Shown: positions 45,690 to 57,523 of the stretch, piece after piece
How positions within the stretch are numbered: position 1 is the stretch's first letter
Layout of the letters: every line of letters starts with the position of its first letter
NCBI RefSeq assembly: GCF_030445035.2
Contig: NC_080682.1
Span: 30,486,770-30,550,769 of the forward strand
DNA from: Dasypus novemcinctus
Taxonomy: Eukaryota > Chordata > Mammalia > Cingulata > Dasypodidae
DNA length: 64,000 nucleotides
Direction of reading: 5' to 3'
Made by a program: the position numbers and the translations under genes
The notes under the pieces: model-generated
What the model saw: the letters and a program-made list of their open reading frames with translations, nothing else
What the model was told of the DNA's origin: nothing
Database searches by the model: none

Positions 45690-48030
45690 TTTTAAATTTA
45701 ATTAGAGGCATGCCCCAGCTTCATCCTTCCACACACATCCCCCCACTACCAATATCCTGCACCAGTGCCCCTCCCCTAACATAGTTGCCAAAATAATATT
45801 CCCAGTTGGTATTCTTGACCATAGGCTTCTACCTCCCCAAAGTTCACCTGTTCCTTTCTTCAGCCTTTCCCCTACCCCTATGGATAGCCCAACCCACCAC
45901 CCCAACTCTGCTCACACTCAAGCATCCTCAACCCATTTACATTGCTGCTCCACAATCACTCCCATCCAATGCCAAACTTCCTGCATTTACCTTATCATAA
46001 ATTCTGCCAGATTAAGCATCAGCCACCACTCTATACTCCCTTTCTATCTCCTAGTAACCTATATCCCAGACTCTATCTTTGTGAATCTGCTCAATATCTT
46101 TAGTTAATATCAGTAAGAACATGCAGTATCAAATATTTAATTCTCTCAACACAAGGTCTTCAAGATTCATCCATGTTTTTGCATGTGTCACTATTTCATT
46201 CCTTCTTACATCTGAGTAATATTTCATTTATGTATATGCTACATTCTGTTTCTCCATTCATTCATTTATGGGATGGATGCTTGGGTTGCTTCCAGTCTTT
46301 GGCAATTGTGAATAATGCCACAATGAAGGTTGGTGAGAATGTATCTGTTCACATCCCTGTTTTCATTTCTCCTGGGTATGTTTTTAGTGGTGGGATTGCT
46401 GAATCCTATGGCAATTCTATACTTAGCTTCCTGATGAACCACTGAACTGTTCTCCACAGGGGCTGCACCATTCTACATTTCCACCAGTAGTGGACAAGTG
46501 TTCCAGTTCCTCCATATCCTCTCTATCACCGGTAGTATTTTTTTTTTAATAGCAGCTAGGTTAGTAGGTATAAGATGTTATCTCATTATAGTATTGGTTT
46601 GCAACTCCTTAATAGCTGGTGATGTTGAGCATCTTTTCATGTGTTTTTATAGCCATTTCTAGTTCTTCTTAGGAAAAGGACTATTCAAATGTTTTGGACC
46701 TTTTTAAATGGATTGCTTTTATTTTCCTTTTTGAAATGTAAAATTTCTTTAAATGTGTTAGATATTAGGCCCGTATTAAATAAGTAGTTTCCAAACATTT
46801 TATCACATTGAATAGACTGCCATTTCACTTTCTTGACTGCTGAGGCCAGCTCAACAATAGGTCTGCATGAAGGGAAGGCAATGCAGAACTGAAGAAATAA
46901 AAGGACAGAAAGAAAGACATAGGAGAGGAAACAAAGATAGGACCAGGGGGCTTCACAGCTTTTGAAACTGAGAGCCTGAACTTTAGTTTCCCCATCGAAT
47001 TTATTTGAAAGCTAACGAGCAGCTTTGGGCTACAGGAAGCAACTTGTAACATCTTCTACAATAGCAGGAAGCAACTTGCAACATCTACAATAAGGTAATT
47101 TACAATAACAAGAAGCAACTTAGAATATCTTGTACAATAACAGGAAGCAACATGCAACATCTACAGTAAGGTAATTTACAATAACAAGAAGTAACAATTA
47201 GGTAAGCCGGTTTCCCATTACACTTGACAAACTCCTTTGAAATGCAACAGTTTTAATTTTGAGGAGCTCCCATTTATCTATTTTTTTCTTCCATTGCTCA
47301 CACTTTGGATATAAAGTTTATGAAACCATTTCCTAGTATAAGATATCATAGATGCTTCCCTACATTATTTCTAGAAGCTTTATGGTGCTGGCTCTTATAT
47401 TTACATCTTTGATCCATCATGAGTTAATTTTTGGATAGGGCATTAGATGATGATCCTCTTTCATTCTTTTGGATATGGATATCCAGTTCTCTTAACAACA
47501 TTTGTTGAAGAGACTATTCTGTCCTAGTTGAGTGGACTGGGACAGAGAAGCAATTCTAAACTGCTAATTTTTTCCAGATATTTAGTCAGGTGGAGACAAC
47601 TTGAGTCAAGTGTATGTTGTATATGTATATATATTAGGAGGCACTGGGATTGAAATACCATGCAGTTTTGATCACTGTAGCTTTTTAGTATGCTTTAAAG
47701 ACAGGCAAAGTTGTTCCTCCAATTTCATTTTTCCTTTTAAAGATGTTTTTTGGCTATTCAGGGTCCCTTAACTTTACAAATAAATTTGATGATTGGCTTT
47801 TCCAGATCAATAAAAAATGCTGTTGAAACTTGTATTCTGATTGTGTTGACTTTGTAAATGAATTTGGTTAGGATAGACACCTAAATGATATTTCACCTTC
47901 AAGTCCATGAACATGGAATATCCCTCCATTTAAGCAAGGTGTTTCTTGCATTTATCAAATGAAAATTTACAAATTTCAATAGGAATAACAGTAATTTGTG
48001 TCTTTTTTCATCTAATATCATGGGTTATTT
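45690..48030 (-). mobile_element. LINE-1 3' half (antisense), interrupted by a solo LTR
   Basis: Complement of an L1: 3' UTR and ORF2 end. Recognisable words are 'caagattcatccatgttttt' (46159), 'gggatggatgcttgggttgcttcc' (46270), 'gaataatgccacaatgaag' (46310), 'ggatatggatatccagttctc' (47471), 'acaacatttgttgaagagac' (47496) and 'ttggctattcagggtccc' (47750). Broken everywhere. Sequence on both sides of 46838-47222 is continuous L1. Confidence 0.8.
46838..47222 (-). mobile_element. Class II-like solo LTR nested in L1
   Basis: 385 bp, TGCTGAGG to CCATTACA on the plus strand, with a perfect 6-bp duplication CTTGAC (46832-46837 and 47223-47228). It contains four imperfect copies of a unit like 'caataacaggaagcaactt' between about 47030 and 47195. 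A different family from the 21318 provirus. Confidence 0.88.
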
Positions 48031-49139
48031 ACTCAAGTACCCCGAAGAAAGCAGTATTCTCTAACACATCTCTGTTGACTATCCTGGGGCTATAGGATAG
48101 AAAACACTGAAAATAATCTTATTCACTTTGACTCTGAATGTGACATTTGAGAACAAAGCTTTTGCTTTGCAATTTCCAACTCTACCTTTCTTAGGTTAGA
48201 GATGAGAGTACTCGGAATGGGGGTAATTGCTGTGTAATTTTCTCTACAATTGCAGAGTATGCACATGTAAGAAGCCAAATGGACAAGAACAACTTCAACC
48301 ACCACCAGCATTGAAGCGACAATAGCTAAGTAGTTACTATGTGAATATCTTTGCAGAACAGTTGCTTAAAAGATTTCAAATCACACATGTAGGAAAATTG
48401 TACAGTGAACTCCTTCTTGACTCAAGTAATTTCCCAGTCTGAAACTTGTGGATGGCATCAGGCATCACCCATGTGTCCCTTATATCTTCATGGAATAAGG
48501 AACAAGTCCTCAACTATGTTCAGGAAGGGGAGCCATAATCAGGTAGTGGGGTCGAGATTTAGTTGTGGATAATGTACCATAGCTGTGAAGCACTTGTAAT
48601 CTGGCATTAGACACAGACATATGTTAGGTCTGCTAGTTAACATCTTAATGTAATTAAGAATTATAATGATACATTGATGTAATTAAAGAACCCTCTTATG
48701 CCTCTATTACTGTATATGTAAAATAAGAATAAGAAAACTGTGTACATAGGCAGAGGACTGATATAGGAGTTAAATACATTAATGTATTTATACAAGTGCA
48801 AGGAGTATATTATGATTTTATTAAAGCACCATTCAGCATTATAATGCTGCCTTAATCTAAAAAGGGTTTAAAAGTTTAAACCTTTAATCAATCTGCTTTG
48901 TATGCATTATAATTTAGCTTATACATTCAAATGTTTAAAAATGCTATTGCATCTTTAATATTATCTCTAAATCATTTCTGATTATTTAAATTGATATTGT
49001 TAATGTGAAATTGGTATTGTGAATGTTGGATGCACCCCACCCTGATCACATCCTGTCCCACAGACATGTAAGAGCCCCTCTTTGCCACTTTCCCTTTTTA
49101 TGTCTCATGAACTTCATTTTCTCATAGCTTAGATACATC
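48031..49139. other. Intergenic, no gene recognised
   Basis: AT-rich. It may be part of disrupted L1 sequence but I see no defining words. Confidence 0.3.
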
Positions 49140-51470
49140 TCTTTTTCAAATGCTTTATCTGCGTTTGTATAAATGAGTGTGTGATCTTTCTAAATTTCAA
49201 TATGTTTTTATGGTGCATAGTATTGATTTATTTTCTTATGTTGAACCATCCTTGCATACCAGGAATGTAGCCCACATGGTCATGGCATATAATTAATTTG
49301 ATGTGTTGTTAAATACAATTAGCAAGCATTTTGTTGAGGATTTTAGCATCTAGATTCATTTGGGAGATAGGTCTATAAATTTCCTTTCTTATGAAGTCTT
49401 TGGCTTTGGTGTTAGGGTGATTTTGGTGTCATAATTGAATTAGGTGATGTTCCTTCCTCTTCTCTTTTTTTGGAAGAGTTTAAACAGGATTGGTGTCAGT
49501 TCTTTCTGGAATGTTTGGTGTAATTCACCTTTGAAGTTGTGTGGTCCTGGGCTCTTCTTAGTTGGGAGGTTTTTGATGAATGATTCTATTTCACTACTTG
49601 TGATTGGTCTGTTGAGCTCACCCATTTCTTCTTTTATCAATGTAGGCTGCTTGTGTGTTTCTAGGAATTTGTCTACTTCCTCTAAACTATCCATCTTTTT
49701 GGCATATAATTTTTCAAAATACCCTCTTATGATACTCATTATTTCTCTGGTGTCAGTGTTGACATATCCTTCCTCATTTCTTTTTTTCTTAATCTGCATC
49801 ATCTCTTTTTTTTCTTTGTTTGCCTAGCTAGGATTTGTTTCAATTTATTTATTTATTTATTTATTTATTTATTTTTTATAAACTAGCTTTTAGCATGGTT
49901 TATTTTTTCTATTGCTTTCTCTTTTTTAAAGATTTATTTATTTTTATTTTATTTCTCCCCCACCCCCACCCAAGTTGTCTGTTTTCTGTGTCTATTTGCT
50001 GTGTGTTCTTCTTTGTCTGCTTCTCTTGTTGTCAGTGGCATGGGAATCTATGTTTCTTTTTGTTGCGTCTTCTTGTTGTGTCAGTTCTCCATGTGTGGTA
50101 CCATTCCTGGGCAGGCTGAACTTTCTTTTGCACTGAGAAGCTCTCCTTATGGGGCGTGGAGTACATTCCTTGTGCATGGGGCTCCCCTACATGGGGACAC
50201 CCCTGCGTGGCAGGGCACTCCTTGCACACATCAGCACTGTGTGTGGGCCAGCTCCACATGGGTCAAGGAGGTCCAGGGTTTGAACTGCACACCTCCCATG
50301 TGGAAGACAGATGTCCTAACCACTGGGCCAAGGCCACTTCCCTTTATTGCTTTCTTACTTTCAGTTTAATTTAGTTCTGCTCTAATCTTCATTCTATTAC
50401 TTTTGGGGTTAATTTGTTGCTCATTTTCTAAGGTGTGCAGTAAGGTCTTTAATTTTAGCACTTTCTTCTTTTTTTTGTTATATGCATTTATGGCTATGAA
50501 TTTCCCTAACAGTACTGCTTTTGCTTCATCCCATAGCTTTTGATAAGTTTTGTTGACATTTTCATTCATTTCAATGTAGTTACTGATTTCCTTTGGAATT
50601 TCTTCCTTCACCCACTGTTTAAGATAGTGTTAACTTCCATATCTTTATTCCTAATATGGTTCTCTGTCCCTTACTGATTTCCAGCTTCATTCCATTGTGG
50701 TCATAGAAATTACTTTGTATAACTTCAGTCTTTCTGAATTCATTTAGAGTTGTTCTGTGGCCTAGCATGTGATCTATCTTGGAGAATAACCCATATGCAT
50801 TCAAGAAGAATGTATATCCTGTTGTATTTGGGTGTAGTGTTCTGTACATGGCTTTTAGGTCCAGCTCCTCTAATGTATGGTATCAAGTCTTTTTTTTTTT
50901 TTTTTATTAAATCTGTGTCAAGATGTTCTAAGGTGATAATGGTATATGAAAGTCCCCCACTGTAATTGCAGAAGCATCTATTTCTTCATTTAGATCTTCC
51001 AGTGTTTGCCTCATGTATTTTGAGGCACCCTGGTTGGGTGCATAAAAGTTTATTATTTTTCTTTCTTCTTAAAAATTTACCCCTTTTATTAATATATAGT
51101 GTCCATCTTTGTTTCTTACAATAGCTTTGCATTTGAAGTCTAATTTGTCAAATATTAGTATACCCACTCCTGCCCTTTTTTGTTATTGTTTGCTTGTAAA
51201 ATTGTTTTCCAACGATTCACTTTATGTTTTCTTAAATCCCTGGGTCTAATGTGGGTTTCTTGTAGACAGCATATAGATGGGTCATATTTTCTTATCCATT
51301 CTGCCACTGTATGTCTCTTGACTGGTGAGTTTAGTCCATTAACATTCAATGTTGTTATTCTTATGGAATTACTTAAATTAGACATATTTTCTTTGGGCTT
51401 ATGCATATAATATATTGTTTTTCTTATTCTTGTCTCTTTAGTTGTTCTTACACCCTCCTCCAACTCTTTC
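49140..51470 (-). mobile_element. LINE-1 ORF2 (antisense): RT and endonuclease parts
   Basis: Better preserved than other L1s in the window. The segment 49802-49440 reads as ORF2 sequence just before RT (EIMSIIRGYFEKLYAKKMDS, and SSEIESFIKNLPTKKSPGP). 51463-51155 holds the start of the endonuclease, with ITTLNVNGLNSPVKRH and CCLQETHIRPRD; the Glu of QETH is the catalytic residue. Frames between carry stops, and a SINE interrupts. Cannot make active ORF2 protein. Confidence 0.9.
49921..50344 (-). mobile_element. DAS-type SINE nested in L1 ORF2
   Basis: Complete minus-strand SINE: T-rich tail end near 49925-49960, tRNA-like head near 50290-50340. Flanked by a perfect 11-bp target duplication TATTGCTTTCT (49910-49920 and 50345-50355). 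Confidence 0.92.
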
Positions 51471-52600
51471 TTTCCTGTTTTTGTTTTTGTTTTTTTTTTC
51501 TTTCAAGCTGCAGAATTCACTTTAGTATTTCTGGGGGAGTCATTTTTTTATTGACATTTTTTCATAGATTCTGTTTGTCTGTGAATAGTCTGAACTCTCC
51601 CCCATATTTGCTGGATAGAGAATTCTTGGCTGAAATTTTTTTTCTTTGAACACCTTAACTATATCATACCACTGCTTTCTCACCTCAGTTGTTTCAGATG
51701 AGAAATCAGCACTTAATCTTATTGAAAATACTTTGCATGTGATGTTTCTCTTTCTCTTCTGCTTTCAGTATTCTTTCTTTGTCTTAAGCATTGGACAATT
51801 TGACAAGTATATGTCTTGGGAATTTACACTGTTTGGGGTGTGTTGTGCTTTTTGGATATGTACATCCATCTCCTTCAATAGCATTGGGAAGTTTTCAACC
51901 ATTATTTCTTCCAACACTCCTGCTGTCCACTATCTATTCTCTTCACCCTCTGGGATGCCTATAATGCATATGTTTGTGCATTTCATGTTGTTGTTCAAGT
52001 CCCTGCATTCCTGATGGATTTTTTTCTTTTTATCTATCTGTTCTCTTATCTGTTTGATTTCAGATATACTGTTTTCCACATCACAGTTCTTTCTTTTGTC
52101 TGTTCAAATCTGCTGTTGTGTGCTTCCATTGTAGTTTTGATTACTTGGATTGTGCCATTCATTATCATCATACCCATTATCCTTTTATGTATGTTTACAT
52201 TTTCTTCAATATGTTTCCCAGTGTCTTCTTAATATCTTTAATCTCATCCCTCACTTCATGAAGTTGACTCATGATATTTGTTTGAGAAGCTCTGATTAGC
52301 TTGTCCATGTTCTACATCCACTCTTGTTTTTTTTTTTTTAGTTTGATCATTGGACTGGGCCATGTCTTCTTGTTTCTTAATATGGCTTGTATTTTTTTGG
52401 TTGGTAGCAAGTCATCTGCTTATCTTGGTGTTTTTTATTCAATTGATTGGTTTCTCTCCCTGCTCTATGGTTTTATTTTGTTGTTTTTGAGTGTGGTAAG
52501 GTCTCACTTTAACTCTTCATTTCTCTTATTCTATTTCCTTGCTGTTTCTATGTTCCCTTGGGGAAAAAAGATTATTAACATAGAAATTGAAGAGCTAGGA
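51471..52600 (-). mobile_element. LINE-1 ORF1/5' region (antisense)
   Basis: Continues the L1 upstream of ORF2. The complement near 51600-51660 has the words seen in sense at 2290-2330 ('agccaggaattctctacc'-type), which ties the two regions to the same L1 zone. Stops in every frame. Confidence 0.7.
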
Positions 52601-54131
52601 AAAGAAAATGAGTAATAGTAGTGATAACATAAAAGATAAGAGAGGGACTGTACAAAAGGTAGACAATTGAAAATTAACCTTAGTAAGAAGGGCAGAGTAA
52701 TAAGATTAGAAAACTGGATTAGAAGCAATGAAACATGAAACATAATGGACAAAAATATAGAATGAATTAAAAGTCCAGTATGGTGAGAAGAGGGGAAAAT
52801 AAAGAGTAGAGGAGAGAAGAAAAGGGGGAAAAAATGTAAAAAAAAAAAAAAAAAAAGAGAAAATAAAACATGGAGAAATTAGGTGAGAGAATGAAATGAG
52901 TACAAGAAAAACTGAAGACCAAGTCAAAGAAGTGAAATGAAAGAACATCAACTGAAAACAGAAAATGTAAGGATGAAGGAGGGGAAGATATAGCATGGGT
53001 AGAGAAAATTGGGAAACAAAGGAAAGAAAGAAAAAACTAACAGACAGAGAAAGAAATGAAGGGGGAATATGAAAACAACAAGTTACCAAGACAGCAGCTA
53101 CTAGCTTTTTTTTTTTTTTTTAAGAAAAAGAGGAAGAAGGCAGGAAAATGATCAAAAAGCCAAGATAAATACATAAAATCAGCCTTTTCTCTTTAACTCC
53201 TAGTGATCTTCTCAGGCTGTTGCTATTCAGCAAGCAATCACCCTGCAGCTTATCCTCTGCAGTTTTTAAGCCAGGTTTTAGTGAATAAAATAAGGAAAGT
53301 AAAAAAGGACTTAAAAAAAAATAAGAGATCCAATAAAAACTAATACAAAGAGGGTGTCAGTGTGTTCCCTGTCATAATGTTTCCTGGGTGCTTGATAACC
53401 TTATATCTGTTCTCAGAGAGTAACCAGGGATTGAAGCAGAGACTTTCTATATGCTAGGCTAGAGCTCTTCCACTTTACCTAGGCTGCTGAGCATGACAGC
53501 TTGCCACAGGTGGATCTCCCTCCACTATCCCTGTTGTGTCAGTATCCCTTCCAACACCCAAGAGGGCCTTGGCTGGCTAAAACTATGGCAAAGTAACCAC
53601 TCTCCATCATCTCAGACCCCTTCCCCTCCCAGAGAGGCCGCTACTGCATTCCTTTTGGAGGAGGAAGCTGGAGGCTTCACTTAGGCTCTTTGTCCTGAGG
53701 GTGGGGTATAAGTGTCACTTTCAGCCACAGGTGAGAGAAAGTCAAGATTTTTCACCAGTTTCTTTTCTTTCTAGCACTCTCCTAGATAATTAAGAGCACC
53801 ACCTCCCTGCTCTGTATGTATCTTGGGGTGCCTGCAGGGAGGAAGAATTATTTGACCTCTTAGTCAGATACCTTTTTCCAGGAGTTTTACCCTAATCTGA
53901 TATCTCAAGGATGGGAAGGGAGCCATTCATAGTAACCATGAGGATACATAACTCACAGTTTGCTGTTTTGGCTTCCTCCTCTCTGTCCCCAACTCTCCTT
54001 TGGTGAAACTGTGTCCTGGTCTGCTGTACCCTAAAGCAAATTGTGAAGGCACCCTAGAGTTCCTCTCAGTTGTTTTAGTAAGAGCTAAGATTTATCCATC
54101 TGCCCCATTGGCCATGTTCCCACAATACTCC
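52601..54131. other. Purine-rich block and unassigned sequence, probably L1 5' UTR
   Basis: 52560-53340 is A/G-rich with a long A-run (52837-52856) and a T-run (53105-53122). 53340-54131 is more balanced in base composition. Nothing codes convincingly. Position directly upstream of an antisense L1 suggests its 5' UTR. Confidence 0.35.
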
Positions 54132-54169
54132 AAATCATTAGCTTTTATATCTCTAATAACATGTACAAG

Positions 54170-55025
54170 TGCGGTCACCCCTCAGGCAGAAGTGTGGTTT
54201 GCTGGCCTGGCGGGGGAGCGGCCGCGGTAGGTCTAATTCCACTGCCCCCATAATAGGGTGGCTGGTCGGACTCACCGCCACCCCTGAAGGGAGCTCGGCA
54301 TGGGCGCAGAGTGCCCTCGGGTCTCCCCTTCTCGGCAGCCATGCTTCCGTGGCCGCCCCTCCTCCCAGATAGCGCCACACGATGCCTGCTTTCTCGCTGC
54401 GCAGGCGCAGGGTGGAAAAATCCAGTCTGCCCTTTAACCTCCCACCGACAGCAGCAACAGCCAGGCGTGGGCGGAAAAATCAAGTCTGCCCTCTACCCCA
54501 GCAACAGCAGCCACCAATCACTAAACCCTGCCCCTTCCCCCAGCAATAGCAACAGCCAATCCCTAACCACCACCCCTCCCCCGTCCAGCACCGCCCACTG
54601 ACCTTTCTCCGGCAACCAATCAGAGCAGGGCATGGCTTCAACCAATCAGCCTTCCCCAGCCCCTATAAAACTGTTGCCTCTCCCTCAGTAAAGATGGACC
54701 TGCGTGTTTACCTCATCTCCGCGGTAGTTCTTCTGCCATGCGCCCTCCAGTCCTGAGAGCCCCCGACAAGGGCCTGGCCTCCCTTGTCCCCAGTTCATCG
54801 CCTGCTTCTCCAGGTGACCCCCTCGTCGCCAGCTTCGCCGGGCAACCCCGTCAGCCGAACCGCGCAACCCCTGTGAGACCGACCCCTCGTCTGCTGCCGG
54901 ACCAACCCCTCGTCCCAAGTGGGACTGATCCCTCGTCCCAAGCGGGACCGACCCCTCGTCCTGAGCTGGACCGACCCCTCGTCCGCAGCCAGACCCCACC
55001 TCTACCGACCAAGCAAGCCGCCGCA
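54170..55025 (+). repeat. 5' LTR of the mini-provirus
   Basis: 856 bp, TGCGGTCACC to GCCGCCGCA. U3 has two copies of a 59-bp unit, four CCAAT boxes (54514, 54556, 54616, 54642) and TATAAAA at 54664-54670. The downstream part carries five imperfect copies of a 'gaccgacccctcgtcc' unit (about 54875-54987). The position matching AATAAA in the 3' LTR is AGTAAA here. Confidence 0.93.
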
Positions 55026-55027
55026 GT

Positions 55028-55045
55028 TGGCGCCCAACGTGGGGC
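55028..55045 (+). other. Primer binding site, tRNA-Lys1,2, apparently exact
   Basis: TGGCGCCCAACGTGGGGC, 18 bases, two bases after the LTR end. Marks the element as class II (ERVK-like). Confidence 0.93.
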
Positions 55046-55059
55046 AAGGCAACCCCACC

Positions 55060-55495
55060 ACAGCCTCACTCCATAAGCTGGCGGACCCCCCACTCTTCTC
55101 ACCATGGGGCTTCTCTCGTGCAACATTGCTGCTACCTGAGCCTTGGCTACCTCATACGATCCACGGCGGTCTGGGAGAATCGCTGGATGGCTTTCTCCTT
55201 CCATGTCGGGGGCTTATACCTACCCGCTTTGATTAAGAGGAGCCTTGGATTTCTCGGGAGCGCATGATTGCACGTCTGAAGTAACCCTACCACAGTCCTA
55301 CGCCCTCCTCTCTTCTCACTCCTATCTTTTCGCTCTGCATTGCTGCTCCTGAACCTTGGTGACCTCATACGATCCACAGCGGTCTGGGAGAATCGCTGGA
55401 TGGCTTTCTCCTTCCATGTCATGGGCTTATACCGATCTGCTATGATTAAGAGGCACCAATAAAACTCTCAGGAGCGCGTGCCTGAGCACCTCCAC
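55060..55495 (+). repeat. 213-bp tandem duplication in the leader
   Basis: 'catacgatccac.gcggtctggg' begins at 55153 and again at 55366, an offset of 213 bases. The similarity runs from about 55060-55280 to 55273-55495 with scattered substitutions and an extra short stretch in copy 2. Confidence 0.88.
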
Positions 55496-55672
55496 CCCTG
55501 CCTTCACCTCTGCCTCCTCCCCTCCGCGCTTGCTCCCCTTTGCCTTGCTCCACTGCTTGTCGTTCCCCCCTCCCCTCGTCGGGGCCTTCTCTTGGCCCGC
55601 GACCACCGTCGGAGCCCCACCGGCTCCGACCCCTTGTCTCACTGCGCACCTCGGCTCCCACCGCCACGCTTT

Positions 55673-55681
55673 CAAGGTAAG
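55673..55681 (+). promoter_or_regulatory. Consensus-like splice donor in the leader
   Basis: CAAG|GTAAGG with the exon ending at 55676, 42 bases before the gag ATG. Position and strength suit the major donor for a spliced env transcript. Confidence 0.65.
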
Positions 55682-55718
55682 GGCCCCTTTTCTTATCAGC
55701 TCCAAAAGGCCATTAGCA

Positions 55719-56726
55719 ATGGGCAACATCCTTTCTGCTAAGCAAGCCCCACAAGTTCGGGCTCTCACCGGTCTCCTAGACACTCACCAGTGTAAGATCT
55801 CTTTGAAACAGCTCCAAGTATATTGGGACCTTCTTCTCCCCTTTAATCCATAGCTTACCACGTGTCAGCTTTGGGACCCGGATACCTACACTCGCCTTAT
55901 AGATAGGGTCACTTCTGCTGTGGAGCAGAAGGGAAAAAGGTTCCCTCCTGGCTTATTACCGGCACTTTTTACCATCCGCTCCTGCCTTCAAGGCACCCCT
56001 ACCATCGACTCCTTCCGGCCGCGCCACCGCCACCGCCATGATTGTCAGGACGGCGACTTTAACTGAGATCCTGATCGGGATCCTGATGCCGGCTCCGACT
56101 CCGACTCTGAGTCGCTTGTCGAGCGCCTTAATAACGTGCTCGAAAATTGTCCCCCTAAACAATGTAATCCAGCAGTGCCGAGCGCTGGTGAAGATGGCGA
56201 ACTTCCGCCTTCTTCCTCGCTCGAAAAGGGGAGGCACTCTCAAGATGGCGGACTTCCGCCTTCTTCCTCGCTCGTAAAGGGGAGGTTCCTTTGCCCCTCC
56301 CTCCCCCCGACGACTTCCTGCCTGGGTGGGCCGGAAGCTCCCTCCCCGCCATTTTGTAGCACCGCTGAGGACGGCCCGCAGCCATTTTGTAACACCGCAT
56401 GGGCAATGGCTCCTCTTGCGCCCTCCGTGCTAGCGGCCCCCCCCGGCTCCGCCTCCCCCTGGCAGCCCCCTCCATCCGATCCGTGGCAAGCTGCCGCACA
56501 CGCGGCCCCCTCTAGCCTATTCTTGGACCCGTATTCCTCCCCCACCGGGGCACCTCCGCCTACCTCCCTGCCACCTCCTACCACCTGCTTTCCCCTTAAC
56601 GTAACTCCCACCCCTCAGCAGCAGATGTCCCACAGGGAAGGGCGCCAAATGCGAGTGATCCAGCACCAACTGAGCCAGCTCACCCTCCACCCCGAGAGAC
56701 AACCATCCAACCCTGAAGTAACATAG
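55719..56726 (+). pseudogene. gag remnant of the mini-provirus (matrix start and proline-rich region)
   Basis: Opens with MGNILS, a myristoylation-type start of matrix, followed by 44 codons to TAG at 55851-55853. The same frame continues past that stop and another TGA near 56062 into a long open stretch (56136-56726). This codes an acidic patch (SDSDSESL) and a strongly proline-rich segment ending PSNPEVT. Capsid and nucleocapsid motifs (major homology region, zinc knuckles) are absent. It therefore looks like a gag cut after the proline-rich domain. The reading frame is non-functional. Confidence 0.8.
56192..56390 (+). repeat. Paired AAGATGGCG and GCCATTTTGT motifs
   Basis: AAGATGGCG(A/G)AC occurs at 56191 and 56242 within a 51-bp tandem repeat. 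GCCATTTTGT occurs at 56348 and 56381. Both resemble YY1 core sites in opposite orientations. Binding is an inference. Confidence 0.55.
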
Positions 56727-56743
56727 ACTCTCTCCTTCTCCTT

Positions 56744-57508
56744 ATGCTCTCCCTCACCACCTCTGGCCAAGCTAACCCCTCTCACCAGCCCTTCAATTGG
56801 ACACTCGCTCTCTGGCATCAGCTTCTGTAACCGCAGCCCCCCATGCCGCCATCGCTCTCAAGCAGCTCCAGCCCCACTAAACGGCCCGCAACCCGCTTTC
56901 CCCGGCCCGCGGCCTGCTTTCTAGCATCCAATAACACTTCTGCTCTTGCCTCCCCATACTTCTGCAGAGCTTCCTCCTGTCTTGACCTCTCTCCTCTTCT
57001 CAGCCATCCAAAGCGTCCTTTCTCGTCCCCCGCCCCCCTCCTTTTTTTGCTTGAACCCCCACTGCGTTGAAGATTGGGCTGCCCCATGTCGGCCCGCCCC
57101 ATTAACATCGGCTTCTCTTGCGCCCGTGGAGACTTTGGCCTTCTTGTTGTCCTCGCCTATGTCTCCACCACTCCCGACGCTGCTGCCACCACCGCCGCTG
57201 GTGCCCTGACGTGACTTGTCCTCACAGCTGCGATCCTCCAGACCATCACACAGTCTGCCTCTGCCGCTCTTCGCCACCAAGAAGAGATCAACTACCTGTA
57301 ACGCGCTGTCATCCTGGACTTTTAACAACAAATGGACCTTATAGCCGCTGAGATCAATGAGAATTGGACATTGGCCACCTTATTTGCAACGGCAAGATAC
57401 CATCCCTCCAAATTGTACATTTACATCCCTGTCTTACTCACCTCCCTCTACAGCCCCGCCTCTTGGGCCTCGGCTACTTGTTGCTGCTGCCATCCTGGCC
57501 CTTATTTG
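56744..57508 (+). pseudogene. env-like fragments of the mini-provirus
   Basis: A short open piece from ATG 56744 contains a hydrophobic start and PFNWTLALWH before a TAA near 56828. That is the usual look of a surface-subunit N-terminus after a leader peptide. From about 57200 a second piece resembles TM heptad sequence (SASAALRHQEEINYL, then MDLIAAEINENWTL in the frame 57332-57544). The middle, including most of the surface subunit, is gone. Inferred env origin; no protein possible. Confidence 0.6.
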
Positions 57509-57523
57509 AAAAGAAGGGGGAAA
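57509..57523 (+). other. Polypurine tract of the mini-provirus
   Basis: AAAAGAAGGGGGAAA directly before the 3' LTR. Confidence 0.9.
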
